Assembly: GCA_030427505.1 (NCBI GenBank)
Contig: JAUICH010000036.1
Coordinates: 1-47,617 of the forward strand
Length of the DNA: 47,617 nt
Direction of reading: 5' to 3'
Origin: Verrucomicrobiia bacterium
Lineage (GTDB): Bacteria > Verrucomicrobiota > Verrucomicrobiia > Verrucomicrobiales > DEV007
The notes under the pieces: model-generated
The model's database searches: none
Seen by the model: only the letters and a program-made list of their open reading frames with translations
Told to the model about the DNA's origin: nothing
Position numbers and translations under genes: made by a program
Part shown: in pieces, positions 8,688 to 16,500 of the stretch
How positions within the stretch are numbered: the stretch's first letter is position 1
Layout of the letters: each line of letters begins with the position of its first letter

Positions 8688-8894
8688 CTACCCCCGCGCC
8701 GCCCAATAGGTCTGCTTATGGCCCGTGGCTTCCAGGGCTTCCGCCCGGCTCCGGGCCTCTGCTTCGGTAAGGCCAGAGGCGACCAGAAAAGTGCCTCCAT
8801 TGTCGTCCTGCCGCCAAACTGCCCACCTGGAAGTGGCGTCCTCTATTTCTTGGGAACGCTCCTCACGGTTCGGGATTTTTCCACGCTCTTCCAT
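8688..8894 (-). CDS. Small soluble protein of 68 aa, SPOR-like
   Basis: Short protein with a charged N-terminal 20 aa and one compact domain: WAVWRQDDNGGTFLVASGL, TEAEARSRAEALEATGH, KQTYW. The beta-alpha-beta pattern with ...DDNGxxF..., an AEA helix and a terminal GHKQTYW strand matches small SPOR-like proteins seen in varied bacteria (recalled, not searched). No signal peptide or membrane segment. It has a clear ATG and shares strand with the MFS gene 88 bp downstream, possibly one transcript. Function unknown. Regular domain spacing and codon choice make it more credible than the overlapping plus-strand frames. Confidence 0.72.
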   Translation of the reverse strand: MEERGKIPNREERSQEIEDATSRWAVWRQDDNGGTFLVASGLTEAEARSRAEALEATGHKQTYWAARG

Positions 8895-9090
8895 CGTTTC
8901 AGCACTGGATCAGGTTAAGCCCCATTTGTATCAGTTTCACCTTGTTTACCCAACGGACCCATCGAATCACAGGCTTTGCCGAGGCTGTCTTTCCTCTAGA
9001 GGAAAAGAACCCGATCGACTAACCGAAATCTTGAACTCCCTCCAATTCGCCGCTTTTCTTACTGAATCTCCGCTCAACCCGAATCGCTCG

Positions 9091-9789
9091 TTGAACCTCA
9101 AAAGTCCACTCAAACGCATCGGCCGCCTGATCTGCCTGCTATTGGCGGCGGCGGGCGTTCTGTTTATTGGCACCCTCTCCGTCAACAGCCATGCTCGCTT
9201 TCAGATTGTGGAGACATGGGCTCACTATATCAGTAAACCCTTTGGCCTTACGGCAGTGGTCTGTGGTGACTCCATTGGAGCCGGTGGACGGCATTGGTGG
9301 TACCGCCTCGGACTAGCGCCTTTTCGGACCCGGAACCTTTCGGGAGGCGGTCAGACCATGCTTTTTATTCGATCACAAGTGGAGACGGCCCTTTCCACCT
9401 ATCACCCTGACACGATCCTCATTTTTGGCGGCACAAATGACGCAATGGCACTGGCGGAAGGACGGACGTCTCTTTCCATGATCCGGGAGGATTTCGCGAA
9501 GCTAATAGAATCCGCGGGCGACGCCGAAGTGTTGTTTGTGCTTCCTGTTGCGGCCAAGGATTTCCCATCGAGCCAAAGCATTCAAGAGGTGCGAGAAATT
9601 CTGTCCGTGGAAGGTCAGAAGCTCGGGGTGAAGCTGATCGATCCGGCGGAAGTTCTGACAGAAAGTGGAACGAACTCTAAAGACGCATTCTTCCTCGACG
9701 GAATTCATCCGGCCCAAGAATCCTACAACCGGATTGGGAAGCTCATTCGGGCGGCATTGTCCGGCGACGGCTCAGAACCGGCGAAATAG
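9091..9789 (+). CDS. Membrane-anchored SGNH/GDSL hydrolase
   Basis: About 232-aa esterase or lipase-like enzyme with all SGNH blocks intact: block I CGDSIGAGG (nucleophile Ser), block II SGGGQTM, block III GGTND, block V DGIHPA (Asp and His). A basic N-terminus and a hydrophobic helix (RLICLLLAAAGVLFIGTL) indicate a signal anchor. No in-frame ATG exists before block II. TTG at 9091 is my preferred start because it leads straight into the basic and hydrophobic region; TTG at 9031 (252 aa) is the alternative. The frame upstream to 8725 shadows the 68-aa gene and its promoter region. It probably deacylates a carbohydrate or lipid outside the cytoplasm; the substrate is unknown. Confidence 0.82.
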   Translation: MNLKSPLKRIGRLICLLLAAAGVLFIGTLSVNSHARFQIVETWAHYISKPFGLTAVVCGDSIGAGGRHWWYRLGLAPFRTRNLSGGGQTMLFIRSQVETALSTYHPDTILIFGGTNDAMALAEGRTSLSMIREDFAKLIESAGDAEVLFVLPVAAKDFPSSQSIQEVREILSVEGQKLGVKLIDPAEVLTESGTNSKDAFFLDGIHPAQESYNRIGKLIRAALSGDGSEPAK

Positions 9790-9871
9790 AATCACGCCAG
9801 ACACCGGAAACCGAGAATCTATCTCGTTCCCGGCTCCGGATTCCCACTAGCCTTCTCTTACCCTATCCAAA

Positions 9872-11185
9872 TCAGCTCAGCTTCCAGTCCCCACGCATGG
9901 GCTGGTCGATCAGGCTGTTGGCTTCGTCGTCGTTGACGAATTTTTCGTTTACCGGATCCCACTCCAGCGGGCGGCGGAGTTGGTAAGCGAGGTTGGTGAG
10001 GTGGCAGATGGTGGCGGTGCGGTGGCCGATTTCTTCGTGGCAGATGCACTTGCCGCGGTCGGCGACGCGTTCCAGGAAGTTCTGCATGTGGCTGACGCGA
10101 TTGGTGCCGCCGGTGTTCTCCAGGTGGATGTCCTGATCCGCGATGGGGTGAGTCTCCCGGAGGTCTTCCGGAACGGTGATGAGCCAGCCGCGATTCACGG
10201 AAACGGAACCTTCCGTGCCGACCCATGTGGTGCCGCCGGGGCCGCCATGGAACATCTCGATCCCGTTTTCGTAGATGAGCTTCAGGCCGCGCTTTTTCTC
10301 CGGGTCCGTGGGCGGAAGGATTTTCACCGGGCCGGTGTCATCGGTGCCTAGTCCCCACTGGGCGATGTCGAAATGGTGCGCGCCAAAGTCGGCCACGCTG
10401 CCGCCGGCATACTCGCGATAGAGACGCCAATGCGGGAAATGGGTATGGACGCCTTTGGGGCAGAGGATTTCGTTGTAGGGCCGGAAAGGGGCGGGTCCAA
10501 GCCACATGTCCCAGTTCGTGTCGTCCGGCACGGTTTCTTCCGGCAGGTCGCAGGGCCGGTTGGGATCGCCCACGCCCACGTGCACGGCCTGGATTTCGCC
10601 CAGCTTGCCATTGCGGACGAGCTCGGCGGCAATGCGGAATTTCCCGTCGTATTCGCTGCGCTGCTGGCTGCCGGTTTGAAAGACCACCTTGTTCGCCTGC
10701 ACGGCATTCACCATGGCGCGGCCTTCGGCGATGGTGCGGGAGATGGGTTTCTCGCAGTAGATGTCTTTCTTCGCCTTGGCGGCGGCAACGGCGATGATGG
10801 CGTGCCAGTGGTCCGGGGTAACGACGAGCACGGCGTCGATGTCGTCCCGGGCGAGCAGTTCGCGGTAGTCGTCATAGCCTTTCACGCCGTCGTAGTCCGG
10901 CTGATTGGTCATCTTGGCGTAAAACTCGTTGGTGATCTTCTTGGCGTTTTCCTTCCGGGAACCGACAACGTCACAGACGGCGACGATCTGAGTCTGGGGA
11001 AACTGCCAGGCCCGCTGCATGTCAGCCAAGCCCTGCTTGCCGACGCCAATGACGCCGATGTTGACGCGGCCGTTCGGACTGGCTGCCTTGGCGTTGAGGG
11101 AAACGGAACCGGCCAGGCCGGAACTGATGAGGGTGGTGGAAACGGCGGCGGCGCCACCGCGCATAAGAAAGTGTCGGCGATCCAT
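9872..11185 (-). CDS. Tat-exported Gfo/Idh/MocA family oxidoreductase
   Basis: 437-aa protein with a short twin-arginine type signal (MDRRHFLMRGG followed by an Ala-rich segment to about residue 35). A Rossmann domain follows: VNIGVIGVGKQGLADM, CDVVGSRKENA, VVTPDHWHAI, and the family lysine in IYCEKPISRT near residue 145. The second half has DFGAHHFDIAQWG, typical of exported PVC members of the family. Clear ATG, no Shine-Dalgarno match. It converges with the SGNH gene; the 82-bp gap contains an imperfect hairpin around 9807-9830. Upstream, across a palindromic element, lies a divergent DUF1080 gene. DUF1080 proteins and this oxidoreductase type often co-occur in PVC genomes, which suggests a shared role in exported keto-sugar metabolism. 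Confidence 0.93.
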   Translation of the reverse strand: MDRRHFLMRGGAAAVSTTLISSGLAGSVSLNAKAASPNGRVNIGVIGVGKQGLADMQRAWQFPQTQIVAVCDVVGSRKENAKKITNEFYAKMTNQPDYDGVKGYDDYRELLARDDIDAVLVVTPDHWHAIIAVAAAKAKKDIYCEKPISRTIAEGRAMVNAVQANKVVFQTGSQQRSEYDGKFRIAAELVRNGKLGEIQAVHVGVGDPNRPCDLPEETVPDDTNWDMWLGPAPFRPYNEILCPKGVHTHFPHWRLYREYAGGSVADFGAHHFDIAQWGLGTDDTGPVKILPPTDPEKKRGLKLIYENGIEMFHGGPGGTTWVGTEGSVSVNRGWLITVPEDLRETHPIADQDIHLENTGGTNRVSHMQNFLERVADRGKCICHEEIGHRTATICHLTNLAYQLRRPLEWDPVNEKFVNDDEANSLIDQPMRGDWKLS

Positions 11186-11341
11186 GGGAAAATTAGAGGG
11201 TTAGCGTGGGATTTTGTTCGGAATCCCTAATGGGACCAGCCCGCCGCTGGTTTGACAAGGTCTGACTGAAGATTTTCCGGGGGATTTCCCCCATGATCGC
11301 GCCGTTGACACAGCGGTCTTTTTCCCCGTTAAGAAGGTTTC

Positions 11342-11553
11342 GGCAGCGTGGACAAATTGGAGAACGAACCGGATATGGAGAAAAGGGAAGAGACGTTAGC
11401 GCCGCGAAGCGGCGAAAGCAGGGTCACGCGGCCCATTTTTCGCCTGGCTTCGTTCCCGCTCACTCTATTGGGGGTAGGCCCAATGCCGTTCGCGGCGCCT
11501 TGCCAGACAAAAATGGCCTCGCGCCGGTCCGCCTCCAATTTGTCCACACTGCC
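11342..11553. mobile_element. 212-bp palindromic MITE-like element
   Basis: The gap 11186-11596 has no credible gene. Inside it, 21-bp terminal inverted repeats (GGCAGCGTGGAC... at 11342-11362; reverse complement at 11533-11553) match at 20 of 21 positions. Nested inside are GCCCATTTTT (11431-11440) against AAAAATGGCC (11509-11518, one mismatch) and a perfect hairpin ATTGGG (11467-11472) / CCCAAT (11479-11484). The whole could fold into one long imperfect hairpin. There is no ORF of its own and no clear target-site duplication. A non-autonomous element or a structured RNA are both possible. Confidence 0.6.
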
Positions 11554-11596
11554 TAGACTAACCCTATACCAACCCACAAAAACCCTGACGATAGAT

Positions 11597-12292
11597 ATGA
11601 AACGGATTCTCACCACCTCCATCCTGGCCCTGGCGCTGAGCGCGGCGAGTGCCTGGGCCGAAGACGCTGACGGCGGCTGGAAAAAGCTGTTCGACGGCGT
11701 ATCCCTGGATGGCTGGACGCAACTGAACGGCACCGCCACCTATCGGGTGGAAGACGGCACCATTGTCGGCCAGACCACCGAAGGCAGCCCGAACTCTTTC
11801 CTCTGCACGAACGACGAATACGGCGACTTCGAGCTGGAGTTCGAAGTGAAGGTGGCGGACGAACTGAACTCCGGCGTGCAGCTTCGCTCCAAGCAAAAGG
11901 AGGAAGACACCGGCAAAGGCAAGAACGAAAAGAAAGGCCGGGTTTACGGACCGCAGTGCGAGATAGAAGCCTCTCCCGGTCAGGCGGGCTGGATTTACGG
12001 CGAAGCCACGGAATTCAAATGGCTGTCCGAAGCGCCGAAGCTGGAAGACCCGGCCAAGAACCAGCACTCCCTCATGAAGAATGGCGAATGGAATAAGTTC
12101 CGCGTGGTGGCGAAGGGCAACAACATCAAGACCTGGATCAATGGCCAGCCAGTGGCGGACCTGACGCACGACGGCATCTACGAAATGTGCCCGAAGGGTT
12201 TCATCGGCCTCCAGGTGCACGGCATCAAAGCCGGAACGGGCCCCTACGAAGTGGCGTGGCGCGACATCCGCATCAAGCCGCTGGCGGAGTAA
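11597..12292 (+). CDS. Exported DUF1080 (3-keto-disaccharide hydrolase-like) protein
   Basis: 231-aa secreted protein. The signal peptide MKRILTTSILALALSAASAWA is followed by WKKLFDGVSLDGWTQLNG, the standard opening of DUF1080 domains (FDGxxLxGW). TNDEYGDFELEFEVKV, NSGVQLRS, GPQCEI and GLQVHG follow, typical of this concanavalin-like jellyroll. Members have been linked to hydrolysis of 3-keto-disaccharides, acting with Gfo/Idh/MocA-type dehydrogenases that make keto sugars. That fits the divergent gene at 9872-11185. The ATG at 11597 begins the signal peptide; the frame upstream runs through the palindromic element and is not coding. Two hairpins, one with a U-tract, follow the stop. Confidence 0.92.
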   Translation: MKRILTTSILALALSAASAWAEDADGGWKKLFDGVSLDGWTQLNGTATYRVEDGTIVGQTTEGSPNSFLCTNDEYGDFELEFEVKVADELNSGVQLRSKQKEEDTGKGKNEKKGRVYGPQCEIEASPGQAGWIYGEATEFKWLSEAPKLEDPAKNQHSLMKNGEWNKFRVVAKGNNIKTWINGQPVADLTHDGIYEMCPKGFIGLQVHGIKAGTGPYEVAWRDIRIKPLAE

Positions 12293-12308
12293 CTCCCGCC
12301 ACGGCTTA

Positions 12309-12334
12309 GTCAGCCGGTCAGGCTATCGGCTGAC
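12309..12334 (+). terminator. First hairpin after the DUF1080 gene
   Basis: Perfect 8-bp stem GTCAGCCG (12309-12316) and CGGCTGAC (12327-12334) with a 10-nt loop, starting 17 bp after the stop codon. Only a short T run follows. It may protect the mRNA 3' end or work with the stronger hairpin downstream. Confidence 0.55.
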
Positions 12335-12355
12335 ACCTTTTCGATTTACGGAAGA

Positions 12356-12390
12356 CCCCGGACCAAGCGGTCCGGGGTTTTTCTTTCTTT
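12356..12390 (+). terminator. Intrinsic terminator of the DUF1080 gene
   Basis: Perfect 9-bp GC-rich stem CCCCGGACC (12356-12364) and GGTCCGGGG (12369-12377) with tetraloop AAGC, followed by TTTTTCTTTCTTTT. It lies 63 bp after the plus-strand stop and just before the 3' end of the convergent MDR gene (12412). This is the clearest Rho-independent terminator in the window. The T-tract polarity favours the plus strand. Confidence 0.9.
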
Positions 12391-12411
12391 TACGCAAAGC
12401 AATCCCCTGGA

Positions 12412-13443
12412 TCAGCCGACCCGGATGACCACTTTCCCAAAGTGCTGGCCGCTCTCCAGGTACTCGTAGGCAGCGGGCGCGTCTTCGAATTCAAAGGTCC
12501 GGTCGATGACGGGGTGTATCTCGTGCTCTTCCAGGAAGGCATTCATCCGGGAGAAAGCGGCGCGGTGCCCGACGTAGATGCCGTGCAGATTGACGCAGCG
12601 GGTGACCAGGGGAAAGAGGCTGCTGTCCGGCGCGCCCTTCCCCGTGAGAACGCCGATGAGGGCGAGGTTGCCTCCGGCGGCGATGCTGTTCAGCGAACGC
12701 GGGAAGGTGCCGGGCCCGCCGACTTCCAGGATGTGTTCCACGCCCCGCTTTTCCGTTTGGGTCCAGACTTCGCGGTCCCATTCCGGATGGGTGCGGTAGT
12801 TGATGCCGTAGTCCGCGCCCAGTTCGCGGGCCCGGTGCAGCTTTTCATCTTTGGAAGAGGTGATGATGACTTTGGCCGCGGCAGCCACGGCAAACTGTAG
12901 GGCGAAGATGGAGACGCCGCCGGTCCCCAGGGCCAGCACCGTCTCGCCGGGTTTCAGTTGGGCGCGCTCGAACAGGGCGGTCCAGGCGGTAAGCCCGGCG
13001 CAAGGCAAGCAGGCGGCCTCCTCCGCGCTGAGGTGCGGCGGCGCTTCGACAACGCCCACCTCCGGCAGGGTGACGTACTCCGCCAGCATGCCGTCCAGCG
13101 AACCGCCCAGGGCGGCTTTGTGGTACTTCATGTCAAAGGGGCCGTCGTCCCACCCGCAAAAGAAACAGCCCGCCACGCGGTCGCCTTCCTTGAATCGTGA
13201 GACATCTTTCCCCACCGCCTCCACCACCCCGGCGCCGTCAGAAAGAGGGATGATGCTTCCTCCACCCCCGGAGCCGGACTGGCCTTTCCTCATCAGCAGG
13301 TCACGATAGTTCAGAGAGGCGGCCTGGACTTTGATGAGGACTTCGTCAGGACCGGGCTCCGGCCGTTCCATTTCCTGAAGCACGGGGGCGAGACCGGCGT
13401 CTTTATCTTTATCTTCCTGGGGTTCGAGGCGGTAGAGTTTCAT
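12412..13443 (-). CDS. Medium-chain dehydrogenase/quinone oxidoreductase (MDR)
   Basis: 343-aa NAD(P)-dependent oxidoreductase, probably cytoplasmic because it has no signal. The N-terminal GroES-like domain shows NYRDLLMRKG, PLSDGAGVVEAVG and FKEGDRVAG. The Rossmann domain has VLALGTGGVSIFALQFA, ITSSKDEKLHRARELGADYGINY and LALIGVLTG. The C-terminus (FEFEDAPAAYEYLESGQHFGKVVIRV) is typical of zinc-independent quinone reductase-like MDR members. Length is standard for the superfamily. It lies 118 bp upstream of the giant FAD gene on the same strand, which is too far to assert an operon. Substrate unknown, likely an aldehyde, enone or alcohol. Confidence 0.93.
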   Translation of the reverse strand: MKLYRLEPQEDKDKDAGLAPVLQEMERPEPGPDEVLIKVQAASLNYRDLLMRKGQSGSGGGGSIIPLSDGAGVVEAVGKDVSRFKEGDRVAGCFFCGWDDGPFDMKYHKAALGGSLDGMLAEYVTLPEVGVVEAPPHLSAEEAACLPCAGLTAWTALFERAQLKPGETVLALGTGGVSIFALQFAVAAAAKVIITSSKDEKLHRARELGADYGINYRTHPEWDREVWTQTEKRGVEHILEVGGPGTFPRSLNSIAAGGNLALIGVLTGKGAPDSSLFPLVTRCVNLHGIYVGHRAAFSRMNAFLEEHEIHPVIDRTFEFEDAPAAYEYLESGQHFGKVVIRVG

Positions 13444-13561
13444 GAAGTAAGGGTGCGTCGTAAGGAGCCGTGCATCGGCATTCCGAAAGAGTTACGAAGG
13501 AACCCCCGGAGCACGGTTTGTCATTATTTAATAGGAAAGAGACGCCGCGACCGTTTCAAGC

Positions 13562-16500
13562 TTACTCCGCGGCCTCCACGATCATCACGCCGTTCATGAT
13601 CTGCCAGTGGCCGGGATACGTGCAGAGAAAGGGGTAACGCCCGGGAGTTTCCGGCGCGTTCACATGAATGACGCCAGCCTCGCTCGGGTTCATCACGGGG
13701 ATGTGGTAGAGCACTTCGGGCAAGTCCGGCACGTAGTCGCGATCCGCGGCGGTGGGGTCGGCGATCATCTTCGTACTGGTGTCGCCGACTTTCTGCAACG
13801 AGCCGGGCGTGACGACCACGAAGTTGTGCGGGATCACGTCCTGATTGACCAGAGACAGAGAAATGCGTTCTCCCGCCTTCACCCGGAATTCGGTAACGTC
13901 AAACCTTAGCCCGGTGATCGCCTGGATGGGTATAGGGCGGCCTTTCTCCACGCCCTTGTTCACGCTGGAGGCGTCAAACTTGGGGATGTCATCCGTGAAG
14001 CGCAGCGCCAGGGTATCGGGCTTTTTCTCTTCCGTGGCCTGGTAGCCGGGAAAGGCAGTGAAGTCCTCACCCAGCCGGAGGATGGTGGGATACAGGTCCG
14101 CGGTGAAGGCGGTGCCGTCCGCGGCTTTCAGCGCGGCATTGAGCTGCATCTGCATAACCGGTATAATGTCCGGAATCTCCACGAACACCGTGCGGCCATC
14201 TTCCAACAGGTGGGCGGAGCGGACCGCCACGGGGTCGTGTCCCACTTCATCCGGGTAGCGCGCGGAAAACTCGGGCGAGCCGTAGCCTTTGGAATACAGG
14301 TAGTTCCACTGCTGACAGAAATAGCTCTTCACGTCCTGGACCGAGGCGGCGTCCAGCGGCTGGGAAAAGGCGATCTTCAGGCCGTTCCGGTGCACCTCGA
14401 ACCCGGTGGGCAGGTAGGCTTTCTTTCCGGTATAGCGCACCCGCTGGAAGCTGCCGTCCTGCTGGGCGTAGTTCCCCCACCCCTGGGAACCGGTCACATA
14501 GAGCTGACCGTCCGCCGGATTGAAACGGGCGCGGTGCGCGCCGGAAAGGAACTCACCCGGCATCGGCACCACGGCGCCCTGGGACCGCTCGCCTTCGGCG
14601 GTGTCCCGCAGAATCATGTAGTAAGAGCAATAGCCAAAGGACAGGCCCAGAAGCTGCCCCTGCAAAGGGCCCCAGCGGTCGCTGGTCACGAAGCACTGGC
14701 CGCCACTGGAGCAATCCACGCCGCGCGGCACATAGACCAGCGGCGGATCGATGTCCTTCTTCGGTGTTTTCCGCATGCCATAGAAGTCGCCCGGTTGCAC
14801 CTCGGCAACGAAGGAAGTGGGGGTCCAGGTGCCTTCCTGCGGCGCGGTGGTGACGATGCCGTCCGGGCTGGCGCCGGTGCCATTGGGATTGCGCAGCCCG
14901 GTGGCAATGACTTCCGCCTTCGTGCCATCGGGCGAGACTTTCCACACGCCCTCGCTGCTGCTGAAGTAGAAGTTCCCGGCGCTATCGTGCTGGAGATCGG
15001 TATTGAAGTCGTGTCCGCCGGCGGAGGATTCGTAGCGGTTGCAGAAGGTCTCGTAGAAATCCGCCTCGCCATCTTCATTGCGGTCGTGGAGGCGGGTGAT
15101 CTGATCTTTCCCTAACACATACACCTCATCGTCCACGATGGCGAGCCCCAGGGCCTGGTGAAGCCCGGTCGCGTAGCGCCGCCAGGTCACGACGTCCAGG
15201 TCTTCGTCGATGCCTTCCACCAGCCAGACATCTCCCATGATGGTGCAGACGGCGGCGGTGCCATCGCTGAAGAAGTCGTGCCCGGACAGGAACATCATGG
15301 AGTGCCAGGGATTCTCCAGCGGCACCGGAATGGTATCCACCACATACGCGCCCTCGCCCGTGCCCAGCTCGCCTTTCAGGGCAATGCTCTCCGGAAAGAG
15401 CGGGGCCGCCGGCGCCACAATGGCTTCCGGCTCCTGCTCAAGGGTGTCCCCGGCAATGGCCTGGCGCACGGCTCCCGCCTTTTCCGGCGCGCCTTTCCAG
15501 GCATAGAGCCGGATGGGGGTGCCCTCTTCATCCGCCTGGAGCCGGAAGGCCAGGTGATCCTCCGGACCCTCGGCCCACTGGGCCGGGCCGCGCAGCGCGA
15601 ACAGCCAGAGCGTGCCGTCCGGGGCGGTCACTTCCTTGCAATCCACGCCGTCTTCTTTCCGGACCACGGTCTTGCCGCCTTTTGGCAGGCGGAAGAATTT
15701 CCCATACGGCTGGCTGGTGCCGGTGGCGTAGAGGGTGCGGGTCAGCACCGCGCCGCTGGCGGTGGGCAGGGTCCACAAGGCGTCCAGCACCTCGGCGTCT
15801 CCCACCCGGTAGTTAAAGATGGCGCGCTTTCCGGCGCGGAAATAGCCGCGATAGGTAAAGTCCTCCGGGTTCAGCTTCCGCTCCCACTTTCCGTCCACGC
15901 TCCAGCCGGGGGCCAGCGCCGCGTCGAACTGCACTGTCCCCTCCATCTCCACGCCCTGGACGATACCCCAGCGGCGGTCGCCGAAGCGGATGAAGCCCCC
16001 GCTCCACGCATCGGACACGCTCAGGGTCAGGGGATCGAAGGCGGCGGAAAACTCCCCCGCCTCTCCCAGGTGGGCGTAGATGCCTTTCACCAGCACCTTG
16101 TCCTGAATCCGCATCACGCCGCCCACCACGGGCCCGACTTCCATCTGGTTCCAACTGTCGTCCACCCAGTCGTTCTGGCTGTAACGGCCCCAGTGGCCGA
16201 ACTTTCCAGCCTCCAGGCCGGGAAAGGGCGAGAGCAGGCGGGGCAGATCGTCTTTCCCCCGGTAGTAGTCCGCTTCCCGGGCGTAGAAATCGTAGAGGCG
16301 GAATTCATTCACCGGGCGATTGGCTAGGGTGTAGCCTTCCCGGCCTTTCGAGGTATCTCCAAAAGACAGCAGCGCCTGGCCGTTTTCGCCTTTGCCCAGG
16401 GGCGCGTCGTCCGTCAGGGCCTTTGGCTGCATCTTGGCGGGCAAGTCCCGCAGCTTCAGCCGCTGGCCGCCGTCCCGCAGTTTTTCCCGCAGCACGCCGT

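Noticed and set aside
8600-8800. N-terminal extension of the MFS gene
   Set aside because: It overlaps the 68-aa gene in another frame and translates to Arg/Pro-rich low-complexity sequence; ATG at 8599 gives a normal transporter.
8725-9030. Upstream part of the SGNH frame
   Set aside because: No family similarity and it reads antisense through the 68-aa gene; the frame is merely open.
11342-11553. Complete insertion sequence
   Set aside because: Too short for a transposase and none is encoded; only a non-autonomous or structural element is plausible.
11342-11596. N-terminal extension of the DUF1080 gene
   Set aside because: It lies in the palindromic element, and the signal peptide begins only at 11597.
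13444-13561. Promoter TTGAAA...TATTAA on the minus strand before the MDR gene
   Set aside because: Spacing of 20 bp is too long to be convincing.
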